Shown here in pieces: positions 33,337-43,256 of a DNA stretch of 64,000 nucleotides. The stretch is from positions 620,001-684,000 of the forward strand of contig NZ_JASZYU010000001.1 in the NCBI RefSeq assembly GCF_030316825.1, read 5' to 3'. The notes beneath the pieces were generated by a model, which saw only the letters and a program-made list of their open reading frames with translations, was not told the DNA's origin and did not search any database. The position numbers were made by a program, and so were the translations under genes. Positions within the stretch are counted from its first letter, which is position 1, and the number at the start of each line of letters is the position of its first letter. This stretch comes from Variovorax fucosicus. Lineage in GTDB: Bacteria; Pseudomonadota; Gammaproteobacteria; Burkholderiales; Burkholderiaceae_C.

Positions 33337-34788
33337 ATGACCCTGCTCCACACCGACATCCCTGCCCGCCTCGACCGCCTGCCCTGGTCACGCTGGCACT
33401 GGCGCGTGGTGATCGCGCTGGGCGTGGCCTGGGTGCTCGACGGCCTGGAGGTCACGCTGGTCGGCTCCATCGGGAGCGTGCTCGAGCGGCCCGACACGCT
33501 GGGCCTTTCGGCCACGCAGATCGGCGGCGCGGGCTCGCTCTACATCGGCGGCGCGGTGATCGGTGCGTTGCTGTTCGGCCGCCTGGCAGACCGGCTCGGG
33601 CGCAAGAAGCTGTTTCTCATCACGCTCGCGGTGTACACCGCCGCCACGCTGGCCACGGCGCTTTCGCCCAACTTCGCGTTCTTCGCGGTCTGCCGCTTCG
33701 TCACGGGGCTGGGCATCGGCGGCGAATACGCGGCCATCAATTCCGCCATCGACGAACTGATTCCGGCACGGGTGCGCGGCCGCGTGAACCTGGCGATCAA
33801 TGGCAGTTTCTGGATCGGTGCCGCGCTCGGCGCAGGCCTGAGCCTGGTGCTGCTCGATGCACGCGTGCTCGGCCCGGTGTGGGGCTGGCGCGCGGGTTTC
33901 GCGCTGGGCGCGGTGCTGGCCATCGCGATCCTGCTGGTGCGGCGCGACGTGCCAGAGAGCCCGCGCTGGCTCATGGCGCACGGCCGCGTCGACGAGGCCA
34001 ACGCGATCATCGAACGGATCGAAGCCGAGGTGGCTGCGCAGCACGGGCCGCTGGCACCGGCCACGTCACGGTTGAGCTTCGTGCGCCAGGCCGCGCCGAC
34101 CATGCGCCAGGTGGCGCACGTGCTGCTGCACCAGTACCGCCGCCGCAGCGTCGTGGCCATGGCGCTGATGATCTCGCAGGCCTTCTTCTACAACGCGATC
34201 TTCTTTACCTACGCGCTGGTGCTGACGCGTTTCCACGGCGTGCCCGAAGGCCGCGTGGCGCTCTACATCTTTCCGTTCGCGCTGGGCAATGTGCTCGGGC
34301 CGTTGCTGCTCGGCCCCCTGTTCGACCGGGTCGGCCGGCGCCGCATGATCGGCATCACCTACGTGCTCTCGGGGGTCGGACTCGCACTGACCGGCGCCGC
34401 CTTCATGGCCGGCTGGCTCGATGCGCTGAGCCAGGCGCTGTGCTGGTCGACGGTGTTCTTCCTGGCCTCGGCCGCGGCGAGTTCGGCCTATCTCACGGTG
34501 AGCGAAGTGTTTCCGCTCGAGATGCGGGCCCTCGCGATTTCGGTGTTCTATGCGGTCGGCACCGGTGCCGGGGGCTTCGCCGCGCCGCTGCTGTTCGGCA
34601 TGTTGATCGAAACCGGCAGCCGCGGCGCGGTGACGATCGGCTACGCGATCGGCGCCGTGCTGGTGATCGTCGCGGGGCTCATCGCATGGCGCTACGCCAT
34701 CGACGCCGAACGGCGCTCACTGGAAGACATCGCGCCGCCGATGGGCGCGCACCTGGCAGAGCCCGTCAGTCGATCAACGCACGCTTGA
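33337..34788 (+). CDS. MFS transporter (sugar/organic-acid symporter type)
   Basis: A 483-residue inner-membrane transporter with about 12 helices. The first MFS signature is GRLADRLGRKKLFLI between helices 2 and 3, and the repeat in the second half is GPLFDRVGRRRMIGI. RDVPESPRWLMAHGR between the halves is typical of the sugar/metabolite:H+ symporter group. Its ligand is unknown. The 3' end overlaps the end of the convergent GntR gene by 23 bp. Confidence 0.87.
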   Translation: MTLLHTDIPARLDRLPWSRWHWRVVIALGVAWVLDGLEVTLVGSIGSVLERPDTLGLSATQIGGAGSLYIGGAVIGALLFGRLADRLGRKKLFLITLAVYTAATLATALSPNFAFFAVCRFVTGLGIGGEYAAINSAIDELIPARVRGRVNLAINGSFWIGAALGAGLSLVLLDARVLGPVWGWRAGFALGAVLAIAILLVRRDVPESPRWLMAHGRVDEANAIIERIEAEVAAQHGPLAPATSRLSFVRQAAPTMRQVAHVLLHQYRRRSVVAMALMISQAFFYNAIFFTYALVLTRFHGVPEGRVALYIFPFALGNVLGPLLLGPLFDRVGRRRMIGITYVLSGVGLALTGAAFMAGWLDALSQALCWSTVFFLASAAASSAYLTVSEVFPLEMRALAISVFYAVGTGAGGFAAPLLFGMLIETGSRGAVTIGYAIGAVLVIVAGLIAWRYAIDAERRSLEDIAPPMGAHLAEPVSRSTHA

Positions 34789-35452
34789 CGTCTTCCTGCA
34801 GGCTGCGCAAATGCTCGCGCATGGCCTGTCGCGCGCGTTCCGGATCCCGCGCGCGCAGGGCACCAATGATGTCGCCGTGCTCATTGTGGTTCTCGCGCTG
34901 CCGATGCAGCGGGCTGTGCAGACGAAAGAGGCGCGCGTTCACGCGCAGTTCTTCCACCAGGCGCGGAAACACCACGTTGCCGCTGGCCGTGGCAATGAAC
35001 ACATGGAACTTGTCGTCGAAATGCCAGTGCTCGGTTTCGTCGTGCTCGCCGGCATTGAGTGCCTCGATCTCGGCCTGCAGCCGGTCGAGGTCCGCGGCAT
35101 CGATGCGCGTTGCGGCCAGCGCGATGGCCTCGCCTTCGATCACCTCGCGCGCGCGCATGCAGTCGAAGTATTCCTTGGTGCCCAGCGCGCGCACGGCGTA
35201 GGAGCGCGCGTCGCGCCGCACCAGCAGGCCTTCGCCGGCCAGCCGCACCAGCGCCTCGCGCATCGGCGTGCGCGAGATGCCCAGGTCGTCGGCCAGCCGC
35301 CCTTCCTGCAACGGACTGCCGGGAAAGATCTTCCGGTCGAGGATGAGCGTGCGCAGCCGCTCGTAGGCCTGCTCGGCCAGGCTGGCCGAGCGCACCTCGA
35401 GCGGCGTGATGGTGATGGTGGCGGGTTGCGCCGGGCTGGGAAGGCTTGGCAT
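34766..35452 (-). CDS. GntR-family regulator, FCD domain
   Basis: A 228-residue repressor-type protein. The winged helix reads LAEQAYERLRTLILDRKIFPGSPLQEGRLADDLGISRTPMREALVRLAGEGLLVRR (about 20-80). The FCD effector domain follows, with the metal-type residues in FHVFIATASGN and ENHNEHGDIIGALR. ATG at 35452 is chosen because it gives a normal lead before the DNA-binding domain. It is the last gene of the minus-strand catabolic cluster, and the region between its two arms carries repeated GTATAC sites, the half-site type often bound by FCD regulators. Confidence 0.9.
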   Translation of the reverse strand: MPSLPSPAQPATITITPLEVRSASLAEQAYERLRTLILDRKIFPGSPLQEGRLADDLGISRTPMREALVRLAGEGLLVRRDARSYAVRALGTKEYFDCMRAREVIEGEAIALAATRIDAADLDRLQAEIEALNAGEHDETEHWHFDDKFHVFIATASGNVVFPRLVEELRVNARLFRLHSPLHRQRENHNEHGDIIGALRARDPERARQAMREHLRSLQEDVKRALID

Positions 35453-35516
35453 GCGATGGAGCAAGTGCACGGAAGCGGAAAAGCTTAGCAGCCCGGGAGT
35501 CGGCAGCGACGCCGCG

Positions 35517-36971
35517 TCACAACCATTGGTCGAGCGGATTCGAATCGCGCGGCGCACGGGGCCGCAGGCAAGGCTGGAACTGGCCGGAGCCGGCCTCGGC
35601 CTGGAAGCGCCCTTCGTGCCACACCAGGCGCCCGCGCGAGACCGTGGTGGCGGGCCAGGCGCGCAGCTTCATGCCCTCGTAGGGCGTGTAGTCGACCGCG
35701 TGGTGCAGCATCTGGTTGGTCAACGTGCGTTCCTCGCCTTCGGCGAACTGGTCCCAGACCACGAAGTCGGCGTCGCCGCCCACCGCAATCGTCCCCTTCT
35801 TCGGGTACAGCCCGTAGAGGCGTGCCGGATTGGTGGACGTGAGTTCAACGAAACGGTGGATGTCGATGCGCCCGCCCAGCACGCCTTCGCTCATGAGCAG
35901 TGGCAGCCGCGTCTCGACACCCGGGATGCCATTGGGAATGCGGTCGAACGAAGCCTCTTCGCCAGCCACGCGCTTGCCGTGCGGGCCTTCCATGTTGAAG
36001 GGCGCGTGGTCGGACGACACGATGGTGAACAGCCCGCTCGACAGGCCGTTCCAGATGAACTGCTGGTTGGCCTTGTCACGCGGCGGCGGGCTGCAGACGC
36101 AGCGGGCGCCGTGCATCGGATCGTCCGGGTCGATGCCGAGGTCTTCGGCGCTGAGGAACAGATACTGCGGACAGGTTTCCGCGTAGACCGGCAGGCCGCG
36201 CCCGCGCGCCCAGTGGATCTGCTCCACCGCCTCGCGGCCCGAGACGTGGACGATGAGAATCGGCGTGTCGATCAGTTCGGCCAGCGCGATCGCGCGGTGC
36301 GTGGCCTCGCGCTCGACCGCCATGGGCCGCGAGCTGCTGTGGTAGCGCGGCGCGGTGAGCCCCGCCTCGAGCAGCTGTTCGGTCAGCCAGGCGATGCAGT
36401 CGCTGTTTTCGGCGTGGATCATGGTCATCGCGCCGTGGCGGCGCGCGACCGCCAGCACCTCGATGATCTGCCGGTCACCGAGCTTCAGGTCGTCGTAGGT
36501 CATGTAGATCTTGAAGGACGTGTAGCCCTTGTCGATCAGCATCGGCAGTTCGCGCTGGGTGACGTCCTTGGTGGCGTCTGCCACGATCAGGTGGAAGGCG
36601 TAGTCGATCACCGCCTTGCCGTCGGCGCGGCGGTGGTAGTCGTCGACCGCCGCCTGGATCGACGCGCCGCGCTGCTGCACCGCGAACGGCAGCACCGTGG
36701 TTGTGCCGCCGCAGGCCGCCGAGCGGGTGCCGGTGAAGAAGTCGTCTGCGTACTTCGAGCCGTCGTTGGTGGGCTGGTCGAAGTGGCAGTGGCCGTCGAC
36801 GCCGCCGGGCGTCACGAGGCGGCCGGCAGCGTCGAGCGTCTGCGCGGCCTCGCCTTCGAGGCCCTGCGCGATGGCAACGATGCGGCCGTCGCGCACGCCG
36901 ATGTCGGCGCTGTAGCGGTCGCCGACGGTCGCGATGTCGGCGTTGCGCAGGATCAGGTCGTAGCGGGGCAT
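35517..36971 (-). CDS. Dihydropyrimidinase / D-hydantoinase-type amidohydrolase
   Basis: A 484-residue enzyme opening cyclic amides such as dihydropyrimidines or 5-substituted hydantoins. The two-metal site is complete: His61 and His63 in DGHCHFDQP, carbamylated Lys154 in TSFKIYMTYDD, His186 in MIHAENSD, His242 in LIVHVSGREA and an Asp in VSSDHAPFN. Length is normal. It stands in a GntR-controlled cluster with an amino-acid transporter, a DapA-type lyase and a large FAD dehydrogenase, with no beta-ureidopropionase or dihydropyrimidine dehydrogenase nearby. Ring opening of a cyclic amide of an amino acid is therefore as likely as pyrimidine breakdown. Confidence 0.88.
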   Translation of the reverse strand: MPRYDLILRNADIATVGDRYSADIGVRDGRIVAIAQGLEGEAAQTLDAAGRLVTPGGVDGHCHFDQPTNDGSKYADDFFTGTRSAACGGTTTVLPFAVQQRGASIQAAVDDYHRRADGKAVIDYAFHLIVADATKDVTQRELPMLIDKGYTSFKIYMTYDDLKLGDRQIIEVLAVARRHGAMTMIHAENSDCIAWLTEQLLEAGLTAPRYHSSSRPMAVEREATHRAIALAELIDTPILIVHVSGREAVEQIHWARGRGLPVYAETCPQYLFLSAEDLGIDPDDPMHGARCVCSPPPRDKANQQFIWNGLSSGLFTIVSSDHAPFNMEGPHGKRVAGEEASFDRIPNGIPGVETRLPLLMSEGVLGGRIDIHRFVELTSTNPARLYGLYPKKGTIAVGGDADFVVWDQFAEGEERTLTNQMLHHAVDYTPYEGMKLRAWPATTVSRGRLVWHEGRFQAEAGSGQFQPCLRPRAPRDSNPLDQWL

Positions 36972-36984
36972 TGGAATCGTCCTT

Positions 36985-37698
36985 CTAGCGTTGCTCGAGC
37001 GCGAGGTCTTTGACCGGTGTCACCGTGCTGCTGTAGGCACGGCCGTAGTGGCGTTCGATGCGCCGCTGCACGAAGTCCCAGGCAGTGGTCATCAGCAGGT
37101 AGTAGATCGCCGCGACGATGAACAGCTCGAGCACCATGAACTTCTCCTGAATCAGCACCTGGGTGCGGCGCAGCAGTTCCTCCATCGAGATCACCGACGT
37201 GATCGAGGTCGTCTTGAGCAGCCCGTTGATGCTGTTGCCGAGCGTGGGAATGATGAGCCGCATGGCCTGCGGCATCACGATGTAGCGCATGGCCTGCGCG
37301 CCGCTGAAGCCCACGGCGCGCGCCGCGTTGGTCTGGCCGACCGAAATGCCCTGGATGCCGCCGCGCACGATTTCGGCGAGGTACGCCGCTTCGTTGAGGA
37401 TCAGCCCGAGCAGCGCCGACTCCACCACCGACAGCTTCAGCCCGAGCTGCGGCAGCCCGGTGTAGATGATGATGAGTTGCACCAGCAGCGGCGTGCCGCG
37501 GAACACCCAGATGTAGAAGTGCGCGGGCGTCGAGAGCCAGGAGTGCTTCGACAGCCGCGCCAGCGCCAGTGCGCTGCCCAGCACCAGCCCACCGGCGATC
37601 GACGCCAGCGTGAGCCAGAGCGTGGTGACCGCCCCCGCCAGGATGTACGGGTTGAACAGATAGTCGGTAAAGCCCGACCAGCTCCAGCCTTGTCCCAT
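36985..37698 (-). CDS. Polar amino-acid ABC transporter permease (HisM/GlnP type)
   Basis: A 237-residue inner-membrane permease. It has about five helices, the family motif WVFRGTPLLVQLIIIYTGLP, and the ATPase-contact loop EAAYLAEIVRGGIQGISVGQTNAARAVGFSGAQAMRYIVMPQAMR. It lies 9 bp after the binding-protein gene. The matching ATPase is encoded on the other strand at 42522-43256, so the transporter genes are split across the divergent promoter. Confidence 0.92.
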   Translation of the reverse strand: MGQGWSWSGFTDYLFNPYILAGAVTTLWLTLASIAGGLVLGSALALARLSKHSWLSTPAHFYIWVFRGTPLLVQLIIIYTGLPQLGLKLSVVESALLGLILNEAAYLAEIVRGGIQGISVGQTNAARAVGFSGAQAMRYIVMPQAMRLIIPTLGNSINGLLKTTSITSVISMEELLRRTQVLIQEKFMVLELFIVAAIYYLLMTTAWDFVQRRIERHYGRAYSSTVTPVKDLALEQR

Positions 37699-37707
37699 GG
37701 CAGGCGA

Positions 37708-38538
37708 TCAGCTCGCCGGGCCCTTGACCGTCACGGCGCCGTCGATCGGCTTCACGCCGTACTGGTCGAACAGCTTCTGGAAGCTGCCGTCGGCCTTCAT
37801 GTCGTTCAGCACCTTGGCCATCGCGGTCGCGAGTTCCTTGTTCTTGGTGGCGAGCGCCACCGGGGTCGGGAACAGGCCGTTGAGCACGCGGTCGAAGTCG
37901 CCGCGCTTCTGGTATTCGGCCGCGGTGGAGTCGATCGACAGCGCCACCTCGACCTGGCCGGCGCGCAGCGACTGGAACGACATCGCGAAGTTCTCGAAGG
38001 TGCGGATGTTCATGCCCTTCATGCCCTTGTCGGTGAGCTGCTTGTCGAGCTCGCGCGTCTTGCGCTCCTCGAAGCCGCCGATTTCCACGCCGATGGTCTT
38101 GCCCGAGAGGTCTTCGGGCTTGGCGATCTTGAGCGGGTTGCCCTTGGCTGTGCTGATGCTGATGGCCTGGTCTTCGTACTGCAGCATCTGCATGAGCTTG
38201 GCGCGCTCTTCGGTGTAGAAGATGCCGGTGTTGATGACGTCCCAGCGGCCGGCCTGCAGGCCCGGGATCATGGCCGAGAACTCGATGCGCACGTACTCGG
38301 GCGTGAGGCACAGGCGTTTGGCGATCATCTCGCCGAGTTCGACACGCATGCCCTTGAGCGCGCCGGTCTGGTCGACGAACTGCATCGGCGGCAGGGTCGG
38401 GTTGACCGACATGGTGAGCGTGCCCTTCTTGACCAGTGCCGAATCGGGCACCGGGGACTTGCAGGCCTGGGCGTGGGCGCCGCCGATGCAGAGAACGAAG
38501 AACGCTGCGGCCGAGGCGATGGCGGGAAGCAATTTCAT
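37708..38538 (-). CDS. Polar amino-acid ABC transporter, substrate-binding protein
   Basis: A 276-residue periplasmic family 3 binding protein. The signal peptide (core IASAAAFFVLCIGGAHA) precedes a mature start with KGTLTMSVNPTLPPMQFVDQTGALKGMRVELGEMIAKRL, the usual opening of this family. The ligand is unknown but is presumably the amino acid or imino acid oxidised by the neighbouring dehydrogenase. Codon use and strand agree with the surrounding genes. Confidence 0.92.
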   Translation of the reverse strand: MKLLPAIASAAAFFVLCIGGAHAQACKSPVPDSALVKKGTLTMSVNPTLPPMQFVDQTGALKGMRVELGEMIAKRLCLTPEYVRIEFSAMIPGLQAGRWDVINTGIFYTEERAKLMQMLQYEDQAISISTAKGNPLKIAKPEDLSGKTIGVEIGGFEERKTRELDKQLTDKGMKGMNIRTFENFAMSFQSLRAGQVEVALSIDSTAAEYQKRGDFDRVLNGLFPTPVALATKNKELATAMAKVLNDMKADGSFQKLFDQYGVKPIDGAVTVKGPAS

Positions 38539-38601
38539 GGGGAATCCTTCGGAAGGTTGAACGGACGAGGCAAGGGAGAAAACAAAAAGGGTGCTGGCGC
38601 T

Positions 38602-39498
38602 TCAGGCCGCGATCGAGTCGAGCAGGCCGAGCCTGTCGAGCGCAACGCGCAGGTCGCGTGCATCGGCTTCTGGCAGCGGCAGCCGCGGGGCACGGGGCTG
38701 GCCGACGGGCAGGCCCATCATCCCGAGGCCGTCTTTCGAGGCCGCCACGTAGCGGTGGCCGCCGACCCAGCGCACGATCGGCAACATCTGCTTGTAGAGC
38801 GCGAGCGCGGCGGGCATGTCCTGCTCGTCGGCCACCAGCTCGAACAGGCGCGCCGACATCTTCGGAATCAGGTTGGAGCACACCGCGACCCAGCCCTGCG
38901 CGCCGAGCCAGAACGACTCGTAGCCCAGGATGCCGGCGAACACCGTCATGCGGTCGCCGCACAGCTCGATGATGTCGCGCACGCGCGTGACCTCCAGCGT
39001 CGACTCCTTGATGTAGCGGCAGTTGTCGATGCGCGAAAGGCGCGCCACCAGCTCCGGCTTCAGGTCGACGTTGGCGGTGGCCGGGTTGTTGTAGACCATG
39101 ATCGGAATGCCGATGGCCTCGCCCACCTTGCGGTAGTGCGCGAACAGTTCGTCATCGGTCGGCGAGCTGTAGAACGGCGGAATGATCATCACGCCGTCGG
39201 CGCCCATGGTCTCGGCCTCGCGGCTCAGGCGCACGCATTCGTCGGTCCACTCGGCGCCGGTGCCGATCAGCACGGGCACGCGTTTTGCTGCAGTGCTGAT
39301 GCAGGTTTCGATGACCAGTTGCCGTTCTTCCGGCGTCAGCGACAGGAACTCCCCGGTGCTGCCCAGCGGAATCAGGCCGTGGATCCCCTCTTCGATCTGC
39401 CAGTTGACCAGCTTCCTGAGCGCCGGCACATCGACGTTTTTGCCGTCTGCCGTCATGGGGGTGATGAGCACCGTGTAGGTGCCGCGAAACGCTGTCAT
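38602..39498 (-). CDS. DapA-family (dihydrodipicolinate synthase / N-acetylneuraminate lyase) lyase
   Basis: A 298-residue class I aldolase-fold enzyme. The Schiff-base Lys164 is in CRYIKESTLEV, Tyr136 in MVYNNPATANVDL, and the GSTGEF loop lies at 46-51. It sits in a degradation cluster rather than with lysine genes, so it is not the biosynthetic DapA. In hydroxyproline clusters a DapA-family deaminase follows the HcnABC-like dehydrogenase, and here such a dehydrogenase is divergently encoded 64 bp away, so that role is a candidate. AAGGA is a good ribosome site. Confidence 0.85.
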   Translation of the reverse strand: MTAFRGTYTVLITPMTADGKNVDVPALRKLVNWQIEEGIHGLIPLGSTGEFLSLTPEERQLVIETCISTAAKRVPVLIGTGAEWTDECVRLSREAETMGADGVMIIPPFYSSPTDDELFAHYRKVGEAIGIPIMVYNNPATANVDLKPELVARLSRIDNCRYIKESTLEVTRVRDIIELCGDRMTVFAGILGYESFWLGAQGWVAVCSNLIPKMSARLFELVADEQDMPAALALYKQMLPIVRWVGGHRYVAASKDGLGMMGLPVGQPRAPRLPLPEADARDLRVALDRLGLLDSIAA

Positions 39499-39536
39499 GT
39501 CCGTCCTTGGTTCAAAAATCGAATGACGATATGAAT

Positions 39537-39559
39537 GTATACGTGTAGTATACGTATAC
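39537..39559. promoter_or_regulatory. Triple GTATAC operator between dapA-like gene and fused dehydrogenase
   Basis: GTATAC occurs three times: 39537-39542, 39548-39553 and 39554-39559. The first two are 11 bp apart; the last two form the perfect palindrome GTATACGTATAC. The cluster lies in the 64-bp divergent gap, 3 bp before the dehydrogenase ATG. GTATAC-type half-sites are common for GntR regulators with FCD domains, and one is encoded at the end of this cluster. Binding here could control both arms at once. Confidence 0.65.
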
Positions 39560-39562
39560 CGA

Positions 39563-42508
39563 ATGCGAAGTCAACGACTTACCCACCCTTCCATCCACGC
39601 CGCCGGCCAGCCGATCCGCTTCTGGTACGACAGCCGCCCAATCGACGCAGTCGCCGGTGAAACCATTGCTGCGGCGCTGTCTGCCGCCGGCATTGCCGAG
39701 CTGCGCCACACGCGCGGCGGAGCGCGGCGCGGCCTGTACTGCGGCATGGGGGCCTGCTTCGACTGCCTGGTCACCGTCGACGGCCAGGCCAGTCAGCGCG
39801 CCTGCATGACCAAGGCGGCGGATGGTCAGCAGGTGCGCTCGACGCTGCCGGCCGGCACGCCGGACGACCCGCTGCGCCCTCTCACGCCCGAGCCCGGCGA
39901 ACAGCCGGTGGAACTGGCGGTAGACGTGCTGGTCGTCGGCGCCGGCCCGGCTGGCCTCTCTGCCGCGCTGGCGGCCCGCCGGGCGGGTGCGCAGGTCACG
40001 CTGCTCGACGAGCGGCTGCAAAGCGGCGGCCAGTACTTCAAGCCGCTCGCGCCCTCGCAGCAGGCGGCCGCACCGGCCGACCGCCAGTTCGCGCAGGGGC
40101 TGGCACTGGAGCGCGCCGTCCGCGCGGCGGGTGTGGTCGTGCACCAGGGCGCGCAGGTCTGGGCCGCGTTCTCGGCCACCGAAGTCGGCGCGCTGGTCGA
40201 CGGCCGCGCCACGGTGCTGCGCTGCCGCCAGCTCGTGATCGCGCCCGGCGCCTACGAGCGGCCGGCGCCCTTCCCCGGCTGGACGCTGCCGGGCGTGATG
40301 ACCACCGGCGCCGCGCAGACCCTGGCACGCGCCTACCGCGTGGCGCCGGGCCAGCGCATCGTGGTCGCAGGCAACGGCCCGCTGAACCTGCAGCTCGCGG
40401 CCGAGCTGGTGGCCGGCGGTGCGCAGGTGCTGGCCGTGCTCGAATCGGCACCGCGCCCGTCGCTGCGCCAGGCGCGCCACCTGCTGCAGGCGGCGCGCAC
40501 CGCCCCCGATCTGCTGTTGCAAGGCTGGCGCTATCTGCGTGAACTGCGCGCGCGCGGCGTGCCGGTGCTGTGGCAGCACGGCGTGACAGCGGTCGAGGGC
40601 AAGGAACGGGTCGAGCGCGTGCACGTCGCGCCGCTCGACGCAAAGGGCCACGCCGCCGGCGCGCCGCGCCACTTCGATGCCGACACGCTCTGCGTCGGCT
40701 ACGGCTTCATTCCGTCGACCGAACTCGCGCGCATGCTCGGCTGCGAACACCGCGTGAGCGATCGGCATCTGGGCTACCTCGCCACCGTCACCCAGGGCGA
40801 CGGTGCCACCAGCCTGCCCGGCGTCTACGTCGTCGGCGACGGCGCCGACCTGGGCGGCTCGCGCGTGGCACTGGCGCGCGGCACGCTGGCCGGCGCGGCG
40901 GCAGCGCGCCAGCTCGGCCTGCAGGCGCCGGCATCGGACGCGGTGAAGTCAGAGCTCGACCGGGCGCTGTCCTTCCAGCAGGCCCTTTGGGCGATCTACG
41001 CGCCGCCGCCCGTCGCGTTGAGCCAGGTGCCCGACGACACCGTGCTGTGCCGCTGCGAAGAAATAACGTTCGGCTCGGTGCGCGAACAGATCCGGGTCGG
41101 CCGCGACACGCTGGCCGCGCTCAAGCGCAACACGCGCCTGGGCATGGGCCGCTGCCAGGGACGCTATTGCGCGGTGACGGCCGCGCGGCTCGTCGGCGAG
41201 ATGACCGGCCGCGTGCCCGATGCCGAGCAGTACTTCGCGCCGCGCCCGCCGGCCAAGCCGGTGCCGGCCGGCGCGCTCGGCTTCGAGAAGCCCGAGTGGG
41301 GTGGCCACAAGCCGGCCATCACGCCGAACCTGGCGCGGCCGGTGGAACACGGCACGTTGGCGCCGATGCAGGCCGATGTGCTGGTAATCGGTGCCGGCGT
41401 GCTCGGCGCCTGCCTAGCCTACTACCTCTCGCAGGCCGGGCAGGACGTGATGGTGGTCGACCGAGACGACATCAACCTGCAGGCCTCCGGCGCCAACGCG
41501 GGCAGCCTGCATGTGCAGCTGCTGTCCTTCGACTTCGGCGAAAAGGCCCAGCAAGGCGGCGGCCCGGCCGCGGCCGCGCTGCCGCTGGGGCCGATGTCGG
41601 TGCGGCTGTGGCAGGCAATCGAGCGCGACTGCGGCGAAGACCTCGAGATCAAGATCACCGGCGGCCTGATGGTGGCCGACAGCGATGCAGGCATGCGTTT
41701 CATCGAGGCCAAGGCGGCGCTCGAACGCAGCCATGGCATCGATGCCCAGGTGATCGACGGCGCGGAACTGCGCCGCCTCTCGCCGGCCCTGTCGCCTGCG
41801 CTGCTCGGCGCCGAGCTGTGCCCGATGGAGGGCAAGATCAACCCACTGCGCGCAACCTATGCCGTAGCCTCGCGCGCGGTGCAGCAGGGCGCGCGCCTGC
41901 TGCGCGGCTGCGACGTGCGCGCGATCGAGCGGCTGCCCGGCGACGGCGCGGGCTTTCTCGTGCAGACCTCGCGCGGGCCGATCCGCGCCGGCCGCGTCGT
42001 CAACGCCAGTGGTGCCTGGTCGAGCACGGTCGGCGACATGCTCGGCGTGCGCATCCCCGTGAAAGGCGCGCCGCTGCAGATGATCGTGACCGAGCCGGCA
42101 CCGCCGCTGGTCGACCATCTGATCGCGCATGCCGACCGGCACCTGAGCCTGAAGCAGGCTGCCAGCGGCGGCCTGATCATCGGCGGCGGCTGGACCGCCG
42201 CCTTCCACGATGGCATGCGCCTGAACCGCGCCGAACGCGCCAGCATCGAAGGCAGCCTGTGGGTCGCGCGCAAGGTACTGCCGGCCGTGAGCGGGCTGCA
42301 CATGGTGCGCTGCTGGGCCGGCATGAACGTCAACATCGACGGGGCGCCGATCCTGGGCGATGTGCCCGGCGTGCCCGGCTTCTACAACGCCGTTACCTCC
42401 AACGGCTACACGCTGGCGCCGATCGCGGCGCGGCTGGTGACCGACCTGATCGTGCACGGCCGCACCGACGTCGACCTGGCGCCATTCCGCATCGACCGCT
42501 TCCTTTGA
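39563..42508 (+). CDS. Tripartite FAD dehydrogenase: fused HcnA-, HcnB- and HcnC-like domains
   Basis: A 981-residue protein joining three parts that are normally separate subunits. Residues 1-110: plant-type [2Fe-2S] domain with Cys60, Cys65, Cys68 and Cys81. Residues 118-545: FAD/NAD-binding oxidoreductase ([12 protein letters not shown] at 125-136) ending in a BFD-type cluster, Cys496, Cys498, Cys531 and Cys536. Residues 602-981: DAO-type FAD domain ([17 protein letters not shown]). The order and total length equal HcnA+HcnB+HcnC, also the layout of octopine/nopaline oxidases and D-hydroxyproline dehydrogenase. It probably oxidises a cyclic or N-substituted amino acid; with the DapA-type enzyme next door, a hydroxyproline-like compound is a good guess. 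Confidence 0.85.
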   Translation: MRSQRLTHPSIHAAGQPIRFWYDSRPIDAVAGETIAAALSAAGIAELRHTRGGARRGLYCGMGACFDCLVTVDGQASQRACMTKAADGQQVRSTLPAGTPDDPLRPLTPEPGEQPVELAVDVLVVGAGPAGLSAALAARRAGAQVTLLDERLQSGGQYFKPLAPSQQAAAPADRQFAQGLALERAVRAAGVVVHQGAQVWAAFSATEVGALVDGRATVLRCRQLVIAPGAYERPAPFPGWTLPGVMTTGAAQTLARAYRVAPGQRIVVAGNGPLNLQLAAELVAGGAQVLAVLESAPRPSLRQARHLLQAARTAPDLLLQGWRYLRELRARGVPVLWQHGVTAVEGKERVERVHVAPLDAKGHAAGAPRHFDADTLCVGYGFIPSTELARMLGCEHRVSDRHLGYLATVTQGDGATSLPGVYVVGDGADLGGSRVALARGTLAGAAAARQLGLQAPASDAVKSELDRALSFQQALWAIYAPPPVALSQVPDDTVLCRCEEITFGSVREQIRVGRDTLAALKRNTRLGMGRCQGRYCAVTAARLVGEMTGRVPDAEQYFAPRPPAKPVPAGALGFEKPEWGGHKPAITPNLARPVEHGTLAPMQADVLVIGAGVLGACLAYYLSQAGQDVMVVDRDDINLQASGANAGSLHVQLLSFDFGEKAQQGGGPAAAALPLGPMSVRLWQAIERDCGEDLEIKITGGLMVADSDAGMRFIEAKAALERSHGIDAQVIDGAELRRLSPALSPALLGAELCPMEGKINPLRATYAVASRAVQQGARLLRGCDVRAIERLPGDGAGFLVQTSRGPIRAGRVVNASGAWSSTVGDMLGVRIPVKGAPLQMIVTEPAPPLVDHLIAHADRHLSLKQAASGGLIIGGGWTAAFHDGMRLNRAERASIEGSLWVARKVLPAVSGLHMVRCWAGMNVNIDGAPILGDVPGVPGFYNAVTSNGYTLAPIAARLVTDLIVHGRTDVDLAPFRIDRFL

Positions 42509-42521
42509 AGGAAAAACCGCA

Positions 42522-43256
42522 ATGATCGAGATCGAACAACTGAGCAAGTGGTACGGCGCCTTCCAGGTGCTGAGCGACTGCACGACGCAAATCAAGAAGG
42601 GCGAAGTCGTGGTCGTCTGCGGCCCGTCGGGTTCGGGCAAGTCGACGCTCATCAAGTGCGTGAACGCACTGGAGCCGTTCCAGAAAGGCCGCATCACGAT
42701 CGACGGCGTGTCGGTCACAGACCCCAAGGTCAACATCAACACGCTGCGCGCGCGGGTCGGCATGGTGTTCCAGCACTTCGAGCTTTTTCCGCACCTGTCG
42801 ATCGAACAGAACCTCTCGATCGCGCAGCGCAAGGTGCTCAAGCGTTCGGCCGACGAGGCGCACGACAAGTCGCTCGCGCTGCTGGAGCGCGTCGGCCTGA
42901 AGGCCCATGCGCACAAGTATCCGATCCAGCTCTCGGGCGGTCAGCAGCAGCGCGTGGCGATCGCCCGGGCGCTGGCAATGGATCCGGTGGCGATGCTGTT
43001 CGACGAGCCGACCTCGGCGCTCGACCCCGAGATGGTCAACGAGGTGCTCGACGTGATGGTGGAGCTCGCGCGCGACGGCATGACGATGATGTGCGTGACG
43101 CACGAGATGGGCTTTGCCCGCAAGGTCGCGCACCGGGTGATCTTCATGGACCGCGGCGCGATCGTGGAGGACTGCGCGAAGGAAGAGTTCTTCGGCAATC
43201 CTTCAGCGCGCTCGGAGCGGGCGCAGCAGTTTCTCTCGAAGATCCTGCAGCACTAG
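42522..43256 (+). CDS. Polar amino-acid ABC transporter ATPase (GlnQ/HisP type)
   Basis: A 244-residue ATPase. Walker A is GPSGSGKST, the signature LSGGQQQR and Walker [28 protein letters not shown] is the family Q-loop region. It completes the transporter whose permease and binding protein are on the opposite strand at 36985-38538. It starts 13 bp after the fused dehydrogenase and ends with a 4-bp overlap on the convergent MFS gene. Confidence 0.93.
   Translation: MIEIEQLSKWYGAFQVLSDCTTQIKKGEVVVVCGPSGSGKSTLIKCVNALEPFQKGRITIDGVSVTDPKVNINTLRARVGMVFQHFELFPHLSIEQNLSIAQRKVLKRSADEAHDKSLALLERVGLKAHAHKYPIQLSGGQQQRVAIARALAMDPVAMLFDEPTSALDPEMVNEVLDVMVELARDGMTMMCVTHEMGFARKVAHRVIFMDRGAIVEDCAKEEFFGNPSARSERAQQFLSKILQH

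Noticed and set aside
36991..39534. 847-codon plus-strand ORF opposite the transporter and DapA-type genes
   Set aside because: It runs across three real minus-strand genes and has only low-complexity composition.
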